A stretch of DNA of 21,001 nt from a virus, in IMG/VR virus record IMGVR_UViG_3300045950_000286, positions 1-21,001 of that record; one strand, written 5' to 3'. The position numbers and the translations under genes were made by a program. The notes below the pieces were generated by a model. It was not told the DNA's origin. It searched no databases and worked only from the letters and a program-made list of their open reading frames with translations. Below, in pieces: positions 6,522 through 14,581 of the stretch. Position 1 is the stretch's first letter. The number at the start of each line of letters is the position of its first letter.

Positions 6522-8210
6522 TCAGGATTTCACGGAAAGCATCGGCAGCGAGGCCTCCACGACACTGTCGGTCTGCCAGTAAAGTTCGATCTGGTCGGCG
6601 TCGAGCCGGGTCTTTTCCAGGAAGTAGATGGAGACCCAGTCCTCGGGATTGGCATCGAAGCCGAAGGACTGGTTGATCGTCATCACCTCTTCGTCGCCCG
6701 TGGTCCCGGCGCCGAATCCCTGGATGGTGCGGAAATACCAGCTGCCGTTCTTGTGCAGGAAGGCCGCCTCGGTGCGTCCCGGCATCGGGTTGAAGTACAG
6801 GGCGTAGCCGCGCGAGGCCACGGTCATCACCGTCTGGTTGGAGAGGATTTTCTTGGTCGGGACGATGGAAGCTTCCCAGGTCGGATGCCAGAACGCCGTC
6901 AATCGTCCCGCCCGCGCCGCCAGCCACCCCCGGAAGGCGGCGATCTCGTTGCGATTCTTGAAGAGGTAGTCGAAGGTGCGGCGCTGATAAGGCCGTGCGG
7001 CATGGTCATCCACCGCCGTGATGCCGGTGTCGAAATCGAGCACCTCCGCGAGTCGCCGGTAGTCCGTCTCGACATCGCGCACACGATTTGGCCGCGTCGT
7101 CCACACCGCCATCGAGTTGAAGGTGGTCGCCGATTCCTGCTTCGTGATCGCGGTGGTGCCGGCAATGTCGAACACGAGGCGCGCCGTGGCGATGGTCTCC
7201 GTCACGCGCGCCACCGGCTGGCTGATGTGCAGCCGCGCGGTGCGCGCCGGCGCGATCCACGCACCGGCAGGCCAGGTGTTCAGGAGCGGCGTCTTCAGCG
7301 TCACGGCATTGCTCGCCACCGATAGCACTTCGGCTGCCTCGGTGTTGCGGCTGTCCGATCCGATCACTAGTAGGCCATCTGGCTCATACTCCATGTTCGT
7401 GGTCGCGATCGGGATGACTGTGCTACCAGCCGCGACCTGGGTCGAGAGGATTGCCTTGTCGGGCCAGATGGGCAAGGCATAGACGCGCGACTGCCAGGCC
7501 GACAGCAGAACATCCAGCAGCGTCGCATCGTCGCGCCCGACCAGGATCGAGAACTCCAGCGAGCGGCGCGGCTTGGCGCGCAGGCTGACGCGCTGCTCGG
7601 TGCCGTCGCGGGCCGTCAGCACGTCGGTGGCCCACATCAGGCGCTCAAGCCACCCCTCCGCCCAGTTGGGTTTCAGGCCGAACACCACGACGCGTCGTCC
7701 GGAGATCGACAGCGTCGGCGCTTCGTCCGGGAACTGGAAGGTGAAACTCGCCTCGATCACCGGCGGCCCGTCGAGGCTCACCGAGACGTTGTAGAGGCGC
7801 GACTCCAGCATTCCGTAGGTGGTCGGCGGATTGGCCGGGGCCGCCAGCGTGATGCCGCCGTCGTTCTGGCCGACAACCGCCGACAAGGGCTTGGGGGCGA
7901 AATGGGCGTTCCACACCTCGACCTGTCTTACTTGCGTCGACAGCAGGTTGCCCAGCGCGATCTTGGCCGGCAGCAGATAGACATGGTGATACCAGTCCTG
8001 TTCGAACTGGCGAACCAAATTCCCCGCGAAGGTCGATACGATCTCGGTAACCGGCAGGTTGTTGGTCAGCAGGCCCGCGTTCGGCGGGTTGCCGGCCAGG
8101 GCACTCGGGTACGGCAGCGTCAGGGGCGCTGGCAGGAATTTGTACGCCGCGCCATATAGAGGATTGGCCGGCAGCCCGGAGGGCAGAAGGCTCCCCGCGT
8201 AGGTGGTCAT
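6522..8210 (-). CDS. Probable distal tail protein
   Basis: This protein of 562 residues is beta-rich and shows no enzyme motif. It opens MTTYAGSLLPSGLPANPLYG. The middle holds repeated strand-turn segments (RRVSLRAKPRRSLEFSILV can be read as the start of one; actual text RVSLRAKPRRSLEFSILVG), and the C-terminal third contains DYLFKNRNEIAAFRGWLAAR followed by GRLTAFWHPTW. That last stretch resembles the feature of DUF2460/Dit-type tail proteins in which a helix precedes G-R-x-x-x-F-x-x-P. Its place between the tape measure region and the gpL-like hub is where the distal tail (Dit or gpM-like) ring gene sits in related siphophages. The start overlaps the stop of the upstream gene (ATGA). The structural assignment is moderately sure; the exact equivalent in lambda is not. 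Confidence 0.68.
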   Translation of the reverse strand: MTTYAGSLLPSGLPANPLYGAAYKFLPAPLTLPYPSALAGNPPNAGLLTNNLPVTEIVSTFAGNLVRQFEQDWYHHVYLLPAKIALGNLLSTQVRQVEVWNAHFAPKPLSAVVGQNDGGITLAAPANPPTTYGMLESRLYNVSVSLDGPPVIEASFTFQFPDEAPTLSISGRRVVVFGLKPNWAEGWLERLMWATDVLTARDGTEQRVSLRAKPRRSLEFSILVGRDDATLLDVLLSAWQSRVYALPIWPDKAILSTQVAAGSTVIPIATTNMEYEPDGLLVIGSDSRNTEAAEVLSVASNAVTLKTPLLNTWPAGAWIAPARTARLHISQPVARVTETIATARLVFDIAGTTAITKQESATTFNSMAVWTTRPNRVRDVETDYRRLAEVLDFDTGITAVDDHAARPYQRRTFDYLFKNRNEIAAFRGWLAARAGRLTAFWHPTWEASIVPTKKILSNQTVMTVASRGYALYFNPMPGRTEAAFLHKNGSWYFRTIQGFGAGTTGDEEVMTINQSFGFDANPEDWVSIYFLEKTRLDADQIELYWQTDSVVEASLPMLSVKS

Positions 8211-8965
8211 TTCAGGAAGGCGTAGCCGCCGTAGCTCATGCTGAAGACCATCCAGTCGTTGCCGCCCAGCGTGACGATGTCCTTGTTGACGTACTGCCCG
8301 CTCATCCGCAGCAGGCGCACGCCGGGTGCGTAGCCCATCATCGAGTAGAAGTAGCTGGGCGTCGGGCGGCCGACATCGACCGTGCAGGGATACAGTGGGG
8401 TCACCCCGTTGAAGGCGATGGGCGAGTAGCTGTCGAGCTGCCGCGTCGTCGCGCTGTAGAACGCGCGCACGGCATGCTCACCATAGGTGCCGGATTTCCA
8501 CTTGTTGGTATTGCCGTCGATGTCCGCACGAACGTAGGTGGTGTAGGTGTCCGACAGGAAGGCTCCTCCGGTGAAGGTGCACGTCTTGGTGATCGCGCCG
8601 AAGATGATTGGTGCGTAGGTGGTGCTGGCCGTCTGCACGACGCAGTAGCACCAGCCATCGCCGCCGAAGAGGAAATACTCGGCGCTCCCCGACAGCTGGG
8701 TAAGGGAGTACGAACCCGAGGCGACGGTCTGCGATCCGTAGGCCAGGCCGCTGTTGAAGCTGGTCGAGCCATACCAGGCGATATAGCTCGCGTAGGAATG
8801 TAGATGGACGTACTGGCCACTGGCGGCGTGCGTGAGGTGCAGGCGAAAGTAGCCGGCGTCCGCCTGATACATCAGCTGCGTGTAGCCGCAGACACCGGTG
8901 GCGAAGAGCCGGATCTTGTCGAGAAGATCGTTCGGCGAGGTAGTGATGCCGGATTGAAATGCCAT
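8207..8965 (-). CDS. Phage virion-associated protein of unknown function (paralogue B)
   Basis: This protein of 252 residues is rich in Tyr, Ser, Gly and Thr and appears almost wholly beta-structured, with no recognisable catalytic motif. Its first residues (MAFQSGITTSPNDLLDKIRL) match those of the gene immediately upstream (MAFTSGTATDYLDLLNRLKA) at the MAF-x-SG, DLL and following hydrophobic positions, so the two probably share an N-terminal docking module. The remainder differs. Placement between the tape measure and the distal tail gene suggests a tail-tip or tail-surface component. Its stop overlaps the next start by ATGA. I do not recognise a named family. Confidence 0.6.
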   Translation of the reverse strand: MAFQSGITTSPNDLLDKIRLFATGVCGYTQLMYQADAGYFRLHLTHAASGQYVHLHSYASYIAWYGSTSFNSGLAYGSQTVASGSYSLTQLSGSAEYFLFGGDGWCYCVVQTASTTYAPIIFGAITKTCTFTGGAFLSDTYTTYVRADIDGNTNKWKSGTYGEHAVRAFYSATTRQLDSYSPIAFNGVTPLYPCTVDVGRPTPSYFYSMMGYAPGVRLLRMSGQYVNKDIVTLGGNDWMVFSMSYGGYAFLK

Positions 8966-8987
8966 GGATGACCTCGCGCGGGCCGCA

Positions 8988-9794
8988 TTACGCCAGCTTC
9001 AGGGCCCAGTAGTCGCTGTAGCCGGTGCGGTACACATCCTGCACCACCAGATGATCGTAGCCGCCCACTTGAATGATGTTCTCGGCAGCGTTGTTGAATC
9101 CCGGCACGGCGAAGCAGCCGTCCATCTCACCCAGACCGTTCAGGATGAAGGGCAGCAGCGGGTAGGAGCCATCCGGGCATTCCCGGGTATTGCTGCCCCA
9201 GCCGCCCGGCCACATCGCCGACACACCGGTCCAGACGCCGGTCGGCGCGTAGTACGCGCCCGAATACCCGGACGACTTGGGCAGGTGGTTGCGGTACTGG
9301 TAGGAATTGCTCCAGCGCGTCGAACTGTTGTAGGTTCCGCCGACCAGCAGCGGGTACGGGTATTGCCCCGGCGTGGCATAGGGCAGGAACAGGCCCAAGT
9401 GCATCATCTCGTAGTAGGTGCCGGTCTTGGCCACCATCACGATGCGGCGGCCGTTGGCCACGATCCAGTAGGGCATGGCGGACGCCATCAGCAGCGCGTA
9501 GAACGTGCCGCTCGGGTTGTACTGGCCGTCGAATGTCTGCGCCGGATTCCAGCCGACGAAGCCGCGCAGTTTCCAGTTGCCGTAGTCCGCGCCGGCCTCG
9601 GTGAGTATCCCCACGTTGATCTGGTCGGTGCCGGCGAGCCCCGGCCCCTGCAGCACCAGTTCGGCGGGCGGTCCGGGCACCCAGCGCAGTACCGACCAGC
9701 GTTCGTTGGCCGGCAGCATGTCCTGGGTGACGAACGCTTTGAGCCGGTTCAGCAGATCGAGATAGTCGGTGGCAGTGCCACTGGTAAAAGCCAT
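8988..9794 (-). CDS. Phage virion-associated protein of unknown function (paralogue A)
   Basis: This protein of 268 residues is aromatic- and Gly-rich with many Tyr/Trp-Pro turns (LGLFLPYATPGQYPYPLLVG, then WPGGWGSN). The N-terminus MAFTSGTATDYLDLLNRLKA is shared in pattern with the downstream gene. The rest looks like a beta-sandwich surface protein, and no enzyme motif is evident. It begins 3 bases after the tape measure stop, in the place where minor tail genes lie in siphophages. It may bind carbohydrate, since aromatic-rich surfaces are common in such proteins, but that is speculation. Confidence 0.62.
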   Translation of the reverse strand: MAFTSGTATDYLDLLNRLKAFVTQDMLPANERWSVLRWVPGPPAELVLQGPGLAGTDQINVGILTEAGADYGNWKLRGFVGWNPAQTFDGQYNPSGTFYALLMASAMPYWIVANGRRIVMVAKTGTYYEMMHLGLFLPYATPGQYPYPLLVGGTYNSSTRWSNSYQYRNHLPKSSGYSGAYYAPTGVWTGVSAMWPGGWGSNTRECPDGSYPLLPFILNGLGEMDGCFAVPGFNNAAENIIQVGGYDHLVVQDVYRTGYSDYWALKLA

Positions 9795-9797
9795 GGC

Positions 9798-12386
9798 TTA
9801 CCTCAGCAATTCACGCACGGCCGAGCCGTTGCGCGAGAGCACGTTGAGAATGGTTTTTTCACCGGCGGCGGAATTCAGATAGTCGGCCGCCATGCCGGGA
9901 TCGATGACGTTGACGATGCGCACCGCTTGCGACGGCGCGGCAGCCTGGGCTTGGGCGACCTCCGGCACGAGGCCACCGTCGGCAAAGGCCAGACGCGGCC
10001 CAGACCAGCGCGGCCCGAACAGACCGCCGTTCAGAGCGTGCAGGAAGTCCACGCCCACCCGGCGCACGGCTTCGGCGCGCAGGACGTACTCTCCGGCGGA
10101 AAGTCGTGCCGGAATTGAATCCGATGTCGAAGTGCCCGGCCCGGTGACGTAGCCTCCCGAAGCAAAGCCGGCCCATTGAAACAAACCCGAGATCAAGCCG
10201 CCCAACCCGCCGCCACCGCCCTTGCTCAACCCACCGAACAACTCTTCGGCGATCTTCTGCGCGGCAATGCGGTTGATGGCTGAAATCACCGAGCGGGCAA
10301 AGTCGGCAAAGGCATCCTTGGCCGATTTCGCGCCCGAACCGATCTGCTCGAACATCGTGGCGAAGGCGTTTTCGACATCGCCGTTAATACGCGTAGCGAC
10401 GTCGTCAGCGGCGGTCTTGAGGCCAGCGACCTCTACCTTGAGGCGGGCCACACGGTTGATGGCTTCCTCCGATCCGGTAGCGACAGCCAGTTCCTGCATT
10501 TTCGGGATCAGGCCTTCCACTTCGGCAACGGTCTGTTGGTGCAGTTCGAGCACGCCGCGCCGCATCTGCGTCTCGGTAAGCATGCCGGCATCTTTCTGCA
10601 CCTGCAGTTCCCGTTCGCGGATGGCCATGCGTTCGGTGACGATCTGGTACTGGCGTTCGAGTTTGCCGAGTTCGGCCAGGTCGGCTTCGACGTTGATCAG
10701 GCGACCGACATCGGCCGCGCCGGTAGTGTCACCCATGCGCTGCAGCTTCTCGATGAGTGGCTGGTATTCGCGCTCCAGCCGTGCCCGGGTCACGTCGCCA
10801 CCCGCACCGCCCCGGATCTCGGCCAAGCGGTCACGCACACGGGCGAGTTCGTCGGCCAGTTCCTTTTCAGCCTTGGCGGCGGCGTGGGCATTGACGACCT
10901 CGATTTCGCCGCGCTTCATGTTGAGCACGGTGATTTCGCCTTCGAGTTTCTTGACCTCGGACTTTGCGCGCAGACGCTGCGCCTCGTCCTTGCCATTGAC
11001 CGCCACTGCCGATTGGGCAGTCAGTTCCTGCTGTTTGGCGGCCAGTTCCTGATCGATGGCCTGCTGTTCGATCTGCGTCTTGCGGGCGTAGTAATCGCGG
11101 ATCGAGACCAGACGATCATCGAGCGCGCGATCCAGTGCGGATTTCTGCAGATCGAGTCCTTCCTTGACGGCTTTGAACTCGGCCTCGGCCTGCGCCTTGA
11201 CCACGGCCAATTGCGCGCCGGTCGTATCCTTCTCGGCACCACCTGCGGACTTCTTCTCACACTTGCCATTGACCCATTGACCTCCCGAAACCACGCAGGC
11301 GATGCGCTGCATGTCCTCGGTGGGCTTGCCGGTCGGGGTCTTTTCCTCGGGGCGCTTCGGACTGGTCAGTGCGTCCAGCCGTTGCTTCGCTGCCGCCAGT
11401 TCCTGCTCCCATTGCGTCAGGTTCTTCCTCAGCGTGGCCATCGCCGCATCGTTGAACTTGACGTCGAAGGGCATAAACGGCACCGGAGCCTTGCCGGTAT
11501 CGACCTTCTTGCGGGTCGAGTCGACCAGTTCCTGAATCCGTGCAACCTCGTCGCGGGCGCGCTTGATCTCGGTGCCGTTGAAAATCAGGTTGCCAACACC
11601 GCCCAGGCCGACCCACAACGCCTTCAGCGTTCCGGCCTCGTTGGCCGCCTCGCGCATGGCGTCGGTGATATTGGTCAGTTCCGGCAGGAAGTCGCGGGCC
11701 AGAGCAATGCCGAGCGAGGAACTTGATGCCTTGAGCGCCGTGAGATTATCGTTGAACGCCTCGGCGGAACGCGCCGTTTCTGTAGTGAGCTTCAGGCCAA
11801 GTCGTTCGGCCTCGGCGGTCAGTTGATTGATCCCGGCAGCCCCCTGATTGAGGAAAGGGATCATGTCCATGCCGCTCTTGCCGAATAGCTTTACGGCGAG
11901 CGCCGTCTTGACCGCGCCATCCTCCAGGTTGGCGAAGACATCGGCCACCTGCAGCAGCACGGCTTCGGTGGACTTCATGCTGCCGTCGGCGTTCTTGACG
12001 GAGACACCTAATGCCTCGAACACCTGAGCCCCGTCGCCAATCCCGGTATTGGCCTCGGCGATGTTCTGTGACAGCCCCTTGATGCCCTTCTGCAAGGTCT
12101 CCAGACTGACATCCGACAGTTGCGCGGCGAAGCGCAGGGTCGACAGCGCCTCGACCGAAATGCCGATCTTTTGCGAGAGCTTGTTCAGATGATCCGCCGC
12201 GTCGATGGCGCTCTTGATCATCGTGGCAAACCCAGCCACCGAGAGCGAGACGCCGAGGCCGGCGAGCAGCCCCTTCACGCGATTCGACTCATCACCGAGC
12301 TTGGCCAGGTTGCCGCGAATCGAGTCGAAGGCCGAGCGGGTCTGATCGATGGCGGTAATCAGCAGTTGGGCACGATCCTGGGTCAC
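9798..12386 (-). CDS. Tail tape measure protein
   Basis: This protein of 862 residues fixes tail length and, in the family, helps DNA delivery. The N-terminal part contains the classic tape measure opening (LLITAIDQTRSAF, AADHLNKLSQKIGISVEAL, LFGKSGMDMIPFLNQGA). A long charged coiled-coil region follows at about residues 380-700 (ELTAQSAVAV and ELERQYQIVTERM-type stretches). Near the C-terminus is a Gly-rich patch and the recurrent signature ASGGYVTGPGTSTSDSIPAR, then LSAGEYVLRAEAV. A hydrophobic stretch lies at about 38-56. An unusual Cys loop (C364 and C376, CVVSGGQWVNGKC) sits in the linker before the coiled coil. The start is GTG at 12386. A four-codon reading frame (MNPS, 12397-12383) ends in a GTGA overlap with it and could couple translation, since no strong ribosome site precedes the GTG. 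The length implies a medium-long flexible tail. Confidence 0.93.
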   Translation of the reverse strand: MTQDRAQLLITAIDQTRSAFDSIRGNLAKLGDESNRVKGLLAGLGVSLSVAGFATMIKSAIDAADHLNKLSQKIGISVEALSTLRFAAQLSDVSLETLQKGIKGLSQNIAEANTGIGDGAQVFEALGVSVKNADGSMKSTEAVLLQVADVFANLEDGAVKTALAVKLFGKSGMDMIPFLNQGAAGINQLTAEAERLGLKLTTETARSAEAFNDNLTALKASSSSLGIALARDFLPELTNITDAMREAANEAGTLKALWVGLGGVGNLIFNGTEIKRARDEVARIQELVDSTRKKVDTGKAPVPFMPFDVKFNDAAMATLRKNLTQWEQELAAAKQRLDALTSPKRPEEKTPTGKPTEDMQRIACVVSGGQWVNGKCEKKSAGGAEKDTTGAQLAVVKAQAEAEFKAVKEGLDLQKSALDRALDDRLVSIRDYYARKTQIEQQAIDQELAAKQQELTAQSAVAVNGKDEAQRLRAKSEVKKLEGEITVLNMKRGEIEVVNAHAAAKAEKELADELARVRDRLAEIRGGAGGDVTRARLEREYQPLIEKLQRMGDTTGAADVGRLINVEADLAELGKLERQYQIVTERMAIRERELQVQKDAGMLTETQMRRGVLELHQQTVAEVEGLIPKMQELAVATGSEEAINRVARLKVEVAGLKTAADDVATRINGDVENAFATMFEQIGSGAKSAKDAFADFARSVISAINRIAAQKIAEELFGGLSKGGGGGLGGLISGLFQWAGFASGGYVTGPGTSTSDSIPARLSAGEYVLRAEAVRRVGVDFLHALNGGLFGPRWSGPRLAFADGGLVPEVAQAQAAAPSQAVRIVNVIDPGMAADYLNSAAGEKTILNVLSRNGSAVRELLR

Positions 12387-12402
12387 GACGGGTTCATCTC
12401 TC

Positions 12403-13053
12403 TCAAATCTTGTTCAGTTGCTTCTCGACGGCGCGGGCCAGGACGGACAACTGACCCCGCACCGCACCTTCCAGATCGAAGCGGCGTTTCAGGGTGACGT
12501 TCGGCACCAACACGGCGATGGGAATCTCCGTGCCGCGCTTGATGGATTTCGCACCGGTGCGACTCCGCTCGGCGCGCTTGAAGCGGCGCAATTCGGCGGC
12601 GTTCTCCTTGATCGCTTCCGCCATCAGGATGACCTTGCCGTTCTTCTGGATGAAGAAAGCATTGCCGCTGCGCATCAGGCCATCGATCACGCGCCGGAAG
12701 GCCTTGCGCCCCATGCGCTGGTGCTCGGGCAGCAGCGGAATCAGCATCCGGCCCGACACGGTGCCACCCCGAACATGGATGCCAAGCCACGGTATCCGCG
12801 ACCCAATGAGCAGCGCCGGCAGCTTGTCCGGGTTGCGATCAAAGACCTTGGCCCGCAGCGATCTCACGAACGCCGCCTTCCTGACCGTGAAATCGGCGTT
12901 CATCCTGCTGCGCACGGCATCGGCCATGGGCTTGCCGCCCGATTGCATTCCGGCCGCGACCGCCTTGTGGATGGACGCCTGCTTCTGCCGAGCCCAGGCG
13001 TCGAGCTTGGACTTATCCAGCAGGCCAGTCGCGGTCAGGGAGAGCTTTAGCAC
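12403..13053 (-). CDS. Minor tail protein, DUF6441-like
   Basis: This protein of 216 residues lies between the tail assembly chaperone and the tape measure, the place of DUF6441 proteins in many siphophages. It opens as a basic helical region (GLLDKSKLDAWARQKQASIH, then MADAVRSRMNADF). Next comes a strand-rich core (LPALLIGSRIPWLGIHVRGG, GRMLIPLLP, NAFFIQKNGKVILMA), and IPIAVLVPNVTLKRRFDLE lies near the end. The chosen start is GTG at 13053, with AAGG about 6 bases upstream. It overlaps the stop of the frameshifted chaperone product by 7 bases. The reading frame stays open upstream to 13254, but that part overlaps the chaperone gene and has no domain character. The family call rests on position and motif order. 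Confidence 0.72.
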   Translation of the reverse strand: MLKLSLTATGLLDKSKLDAWARQKQASIHKAVAAGMQSGGKPMADAVRSRMNADFTVRKAAFVRSLRAKVFDRNPDKLPALLIGSRIPWLGIHVRGGTVSGRMLIPLLPEHQRMGRKAFRRVIDGLMRSGNAFFIQKNGKVILMAEAIKENAAELRRFKRAERSRTGAKSIKRGTEIPIAVLVPNVTLKRRFDLEGAVRGQLSVLARAVEKQLNKI

Positions 13054-13630
13054 GACAGCGCCTTCATCATTCGGCGCAGCGCCTCGCTGCTCCCCTGACT
13101 GCCGGTCGCGGTTATCGACAGGAGATTCGCCAGTTGCCGGGACTCCTGCCGGTCGATAGCTGCGAGGAATGCGTCGATTTGCGCCAGCGTGTAGCCGAGA
13201 ATATCGGCGTAGGCGTGCCCTGCGCCGATCAGCCGTTGGAGGGCGTCGCTCCACGCGTCGGGTTTTCCAGTAGCTGACCGATCCGCGCTGCTGCCTGTGT
13301 CACGCTCGGCAACAGGCGCCGGATAAAAAAATCGGCATTCACCCCGAACACCGCTTCTGCCAGGCGCACGGCTTCGTCGAGATCGAGCCCGGCCACCCAT
13401 TCGACCGGGCGGCGCGTGGCAACAGCGATCGCAGCGATCACGGCTTCGCCGTGTTCGGCCAGCAGTGCCAGCCAGTCGGGCGATGCCGACAGACTGGCGG
13501 CGATGGGTTGCATCGCCCGGGCGAACGCCGGCACCTCGCCCACCTTGAGCGGCGTGAGATCGATCTTCTCGCCCGATATCTCGACGAACACCGGCACCGG
13601 CGGCAGTGCCGCGAACATCTCGTTGCCCAT
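13047..13630 (-). CDS. Tail assembly chaperone, -1 frameshift fusion (gpGT-like)
   Basis: This is the predicted product of a programmed -1 ribosomal frameshift at the seven-T site 13331-13325. The first 102 residues are those of the short chaperone. After the two Phe codons (residues 101-102) translation slips back one base and continues as YPAPVAERDTGSSADRSATG, then KPDAWSDALQRLIGAGHAYA, ending RRMMKALSC at the stop 13047. The total is 194 residues against 133 for the unshifted form. In lambda and most siphophages the G and GT pair binds the tape measure and the tube subunit to start tail polymerisation. The -1 frame lacks its own credible start and ribosome site, overlaps the end of the short gene, and is followed directly by the next tail gene. 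All of this supports the fusion. Confidence 0.85.
13229..13630 (-). CDS. Tail assembly chaperone, short form (gpG-like)
   Basis: This protein of 133 residues lies between the tail tube gene and the minor tail gene. It opens MGNEMFAALPPVPVFVEISG and has a helical core (PDWLALLAEHGEAVIAAIAV, LDLDEAVRLAEAVFGVNADF). The start is taken as ATG at 13630 because it forms the TGATG junction used by several neighbours. A GTG one codon upstream is also possible. In this family the protein coats the tape measure and is absent from the mature tail. The unshifted reading ends at 13229; part of the ribosomes should shift at the T7 run to give the longer form listed separately. Sequence is poorly conserved in this family, so identification rests on position, size and the frameshift signal. 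Confidence 0.85.
   Translation of the reverse strand: MGNEMFAALPPVPVFVEISGEKIDLTPLKVGEVPAFARAMQPIAASLSASPDWLALLAEHGEAVIAAIAVATRRPVEWVAGLDLDEAVRLAEAVFGVNADFFIRRLLPSVTQAAARIGQLLENPTRGATPSNG
13281..13324 (-). promoter_or_regulatory. Frameshift-stimulating hairpin
   Basis: Directly 3' of the slippery run, on the minus strand, ATCCG, CGC and TGTTGCC pair with GGCAGCA, GCG and CGGAT. This gives 15 base pairs with two single-base bulges (G and C), one G-U pair and a 12-base loop. If the lowest 5 bp and the bulged G are melted by the ribosome, the remaining stem begins 6 bases after the T run, which is the usual spacing for a stimulator. Confidence 0.75.
13325..13331 (-). promoter_or_regulatory. Slippery heptamer for -1 frameshift (T TTT TTT)
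   Basis: On the minus strand the chaperone frame reads GAT TTT TTT ATC, giving a seven-T heptamer in the X-XXY-YYZ register. A -1 slip preserves Phe pairing in both ribosomal sites and enters the reading frame that ends at 13047. Confidence 0.88.
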
Positions 13631-14364
13631 CACAGCAGCACGATCCGGCCGAATTGTCCGAGGCTGCCGCTCGCCGACTTGGTGAGATCGGCCAGCACCT
13701 GGCCCGACAGTTCGAACTTCATCAGGTCGTTACCGATCACCGAGAGTTCCTTCGTTGGGTTGATCGCGACGCGGTAGAGATCGATGACGACCTCCTTGTT
13801 GCTGTCGGCGGTATTCAGCCCCTCGAACCGCACCCAACGCTCCGGTAGTGGCTGGGTGAACATCGCCGTGACGTTGGCCGTGCCGTAGCTGTAGCTGGCC
13901 GTGATCGCCCCGGTGACGCCCGTGAGGTCGGTGAACTGGATGGAGCCGTGCTTGGCATTGACGGTGTATTTGGTATTGGCGACCGTGGTCGCGCCGGCCT
14001 TGATGACCACGTTGGAAACGTTCTGCTTACCCAGCAGGTAGAGCTTGCCGAGCTCGGCCGTCGCGATGACGGGCTCGTCGGTCACGGTGCCGCTGGTGAC
14101 CGTCGCCGTCGAGCCATAGAGAGCCAACTCGAGATTGGTCTGGATCAGTTCTTCCAGCGTGCAGGCGAACTCGCCCTTCTTGGTTTTGATGAGCTGCAGG
14201 TCGGTCAGACGCTGGCCGGATTGGGACTCCTGGTGTTCCAGGGTTTCCACCGAGAGCGACACCTTGAGGTCGGGCACGTTGCCGACGAAGGTAAGCCCCT
14301 GCGGATTGCCATTGCTGTCACGCGCGCCGATGAAGACGCGGCCTTGTCCTGAGAAGTAGGCCAT
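13630..14364 (-). CDS. Major tail protein (tail tube subunit)
   Basis: This protein of 244 residues forms the tail tube. It opens MAYFSGQGRVFIGARDSNGN. It then has a beta-rich body typical of siphophage tube proteins, with VGNVPDLKVSLSVETLEHQE, KKGEFACTLEELIQTNLELA and WVRFEGLNTADSNKEVVIDL, and finally PTKELSVIGNDLMKFELSGQ. A central insert (about residues 95-165, strand-rich, with TKYTVNAKHGSIQFTDL) may be a domain facing outward. The ribosome site GGAG is formed by the last codons of the preceding gene (AAG GAG TAA), 9 bases from the ATG. The stop makes a TGATG junction with the chaperone gene, consistent with coordinated tube and chaperone synthesis. Confidence 0.87.
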   Translation of the reverse strand: MAYFSGQGRVFIGARDSNGNPQGLTFVGNVPDLKVSLSVETLEHQESQSGQRLTDLQLIKTKKGEFACTLEELIQTNLELALYGSTATVTSGTVTDEPVIATAELGKLYLLGKQNVSNVVIKAGATTVANTKYTVNAKHGSIQFTDLTGVTGAITASYSYGTANVTAMFTQPLPERWVRFEGLNTADSNKEVVIDLYRVAINPTKELSVIGNDLMKFELSGQVLADLTKSASGSLGQFGRIVLL

Positions 14365-14370
14365 GGCGGG

Positions 14371-14580
14371 TTACTCCTTTGCTTTGCGCTGGGATTGGGT
14401 TTCAGCAACGGTCGCCGTGCCGACAGCTGCCTCCTGCACTACCGGCGAATCGTCGACGGGTTTGCCGACGCCCCGCTCGATCAGCCAGCGTGAGGTGTGC
14501 TCGTCCACCTCGATGACGTGGCCGGCGGGATAGACCGTCCCGGCGTGGGTATGGGTGACTTTGAGTTCGATCTTGGGCAT
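14371..14580 (-). CDS. Small conserved phage protein (DUF7210-like)
   Basis: This protein of 69 residues opens MPKIELKVTHTHAGTVYPAG, then HVIEVDEHTSRWLIERGVGK, and has a low-complexity Ala/Thr/Glu C-terminus ending QSQRKAKE. The pattern of a polar beta hairpin, a G-x-V-Y-x-A-G turn and a helix with W-L-I-E matches small proteins (DUF7210-like) found between head-tail connector and tail tube genes in siphophages. Their function is unknown; they may be connector accessory proteins. It has an excellent ribosome site, AAGGAGG, 5 bases before the ATG. Its own last codons supply the ribosome site for the tube gene. Confidence 0.7.
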   Translation of the reverse strand: MPKIELKVTHTHAGTVYPAGHVIEVDEHTSRWLIERGVGKPVDDSPVVQEAAVGTATVAETQSQRKAKE

Positions 14581-14581
14581 G

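Noticed and set aside
8964-10118. Plus-strand open frame of 384 codons opposite the two paralogues and the tape measure end
   Set aside because: It is antisense to three well-supported genes and its composition (His/Arg/Gly runs) is that of a shadow.
10536-11726. Plus-strand open frame of 396 codons opposite the tape measure gene
   Set aside because: Strong GC third-position bias in the tape measure gene keeps the opposite frames open; the protein is a low-information mirror with no domain and no ribosome site.
13054-13254. N-terminal extension of the DUF6441-like gene
   Set aside because: It overlaps the chaperone gene and reads as Arg/Pro-rich noise; the GTG at 13053 fits the operon spacing better.
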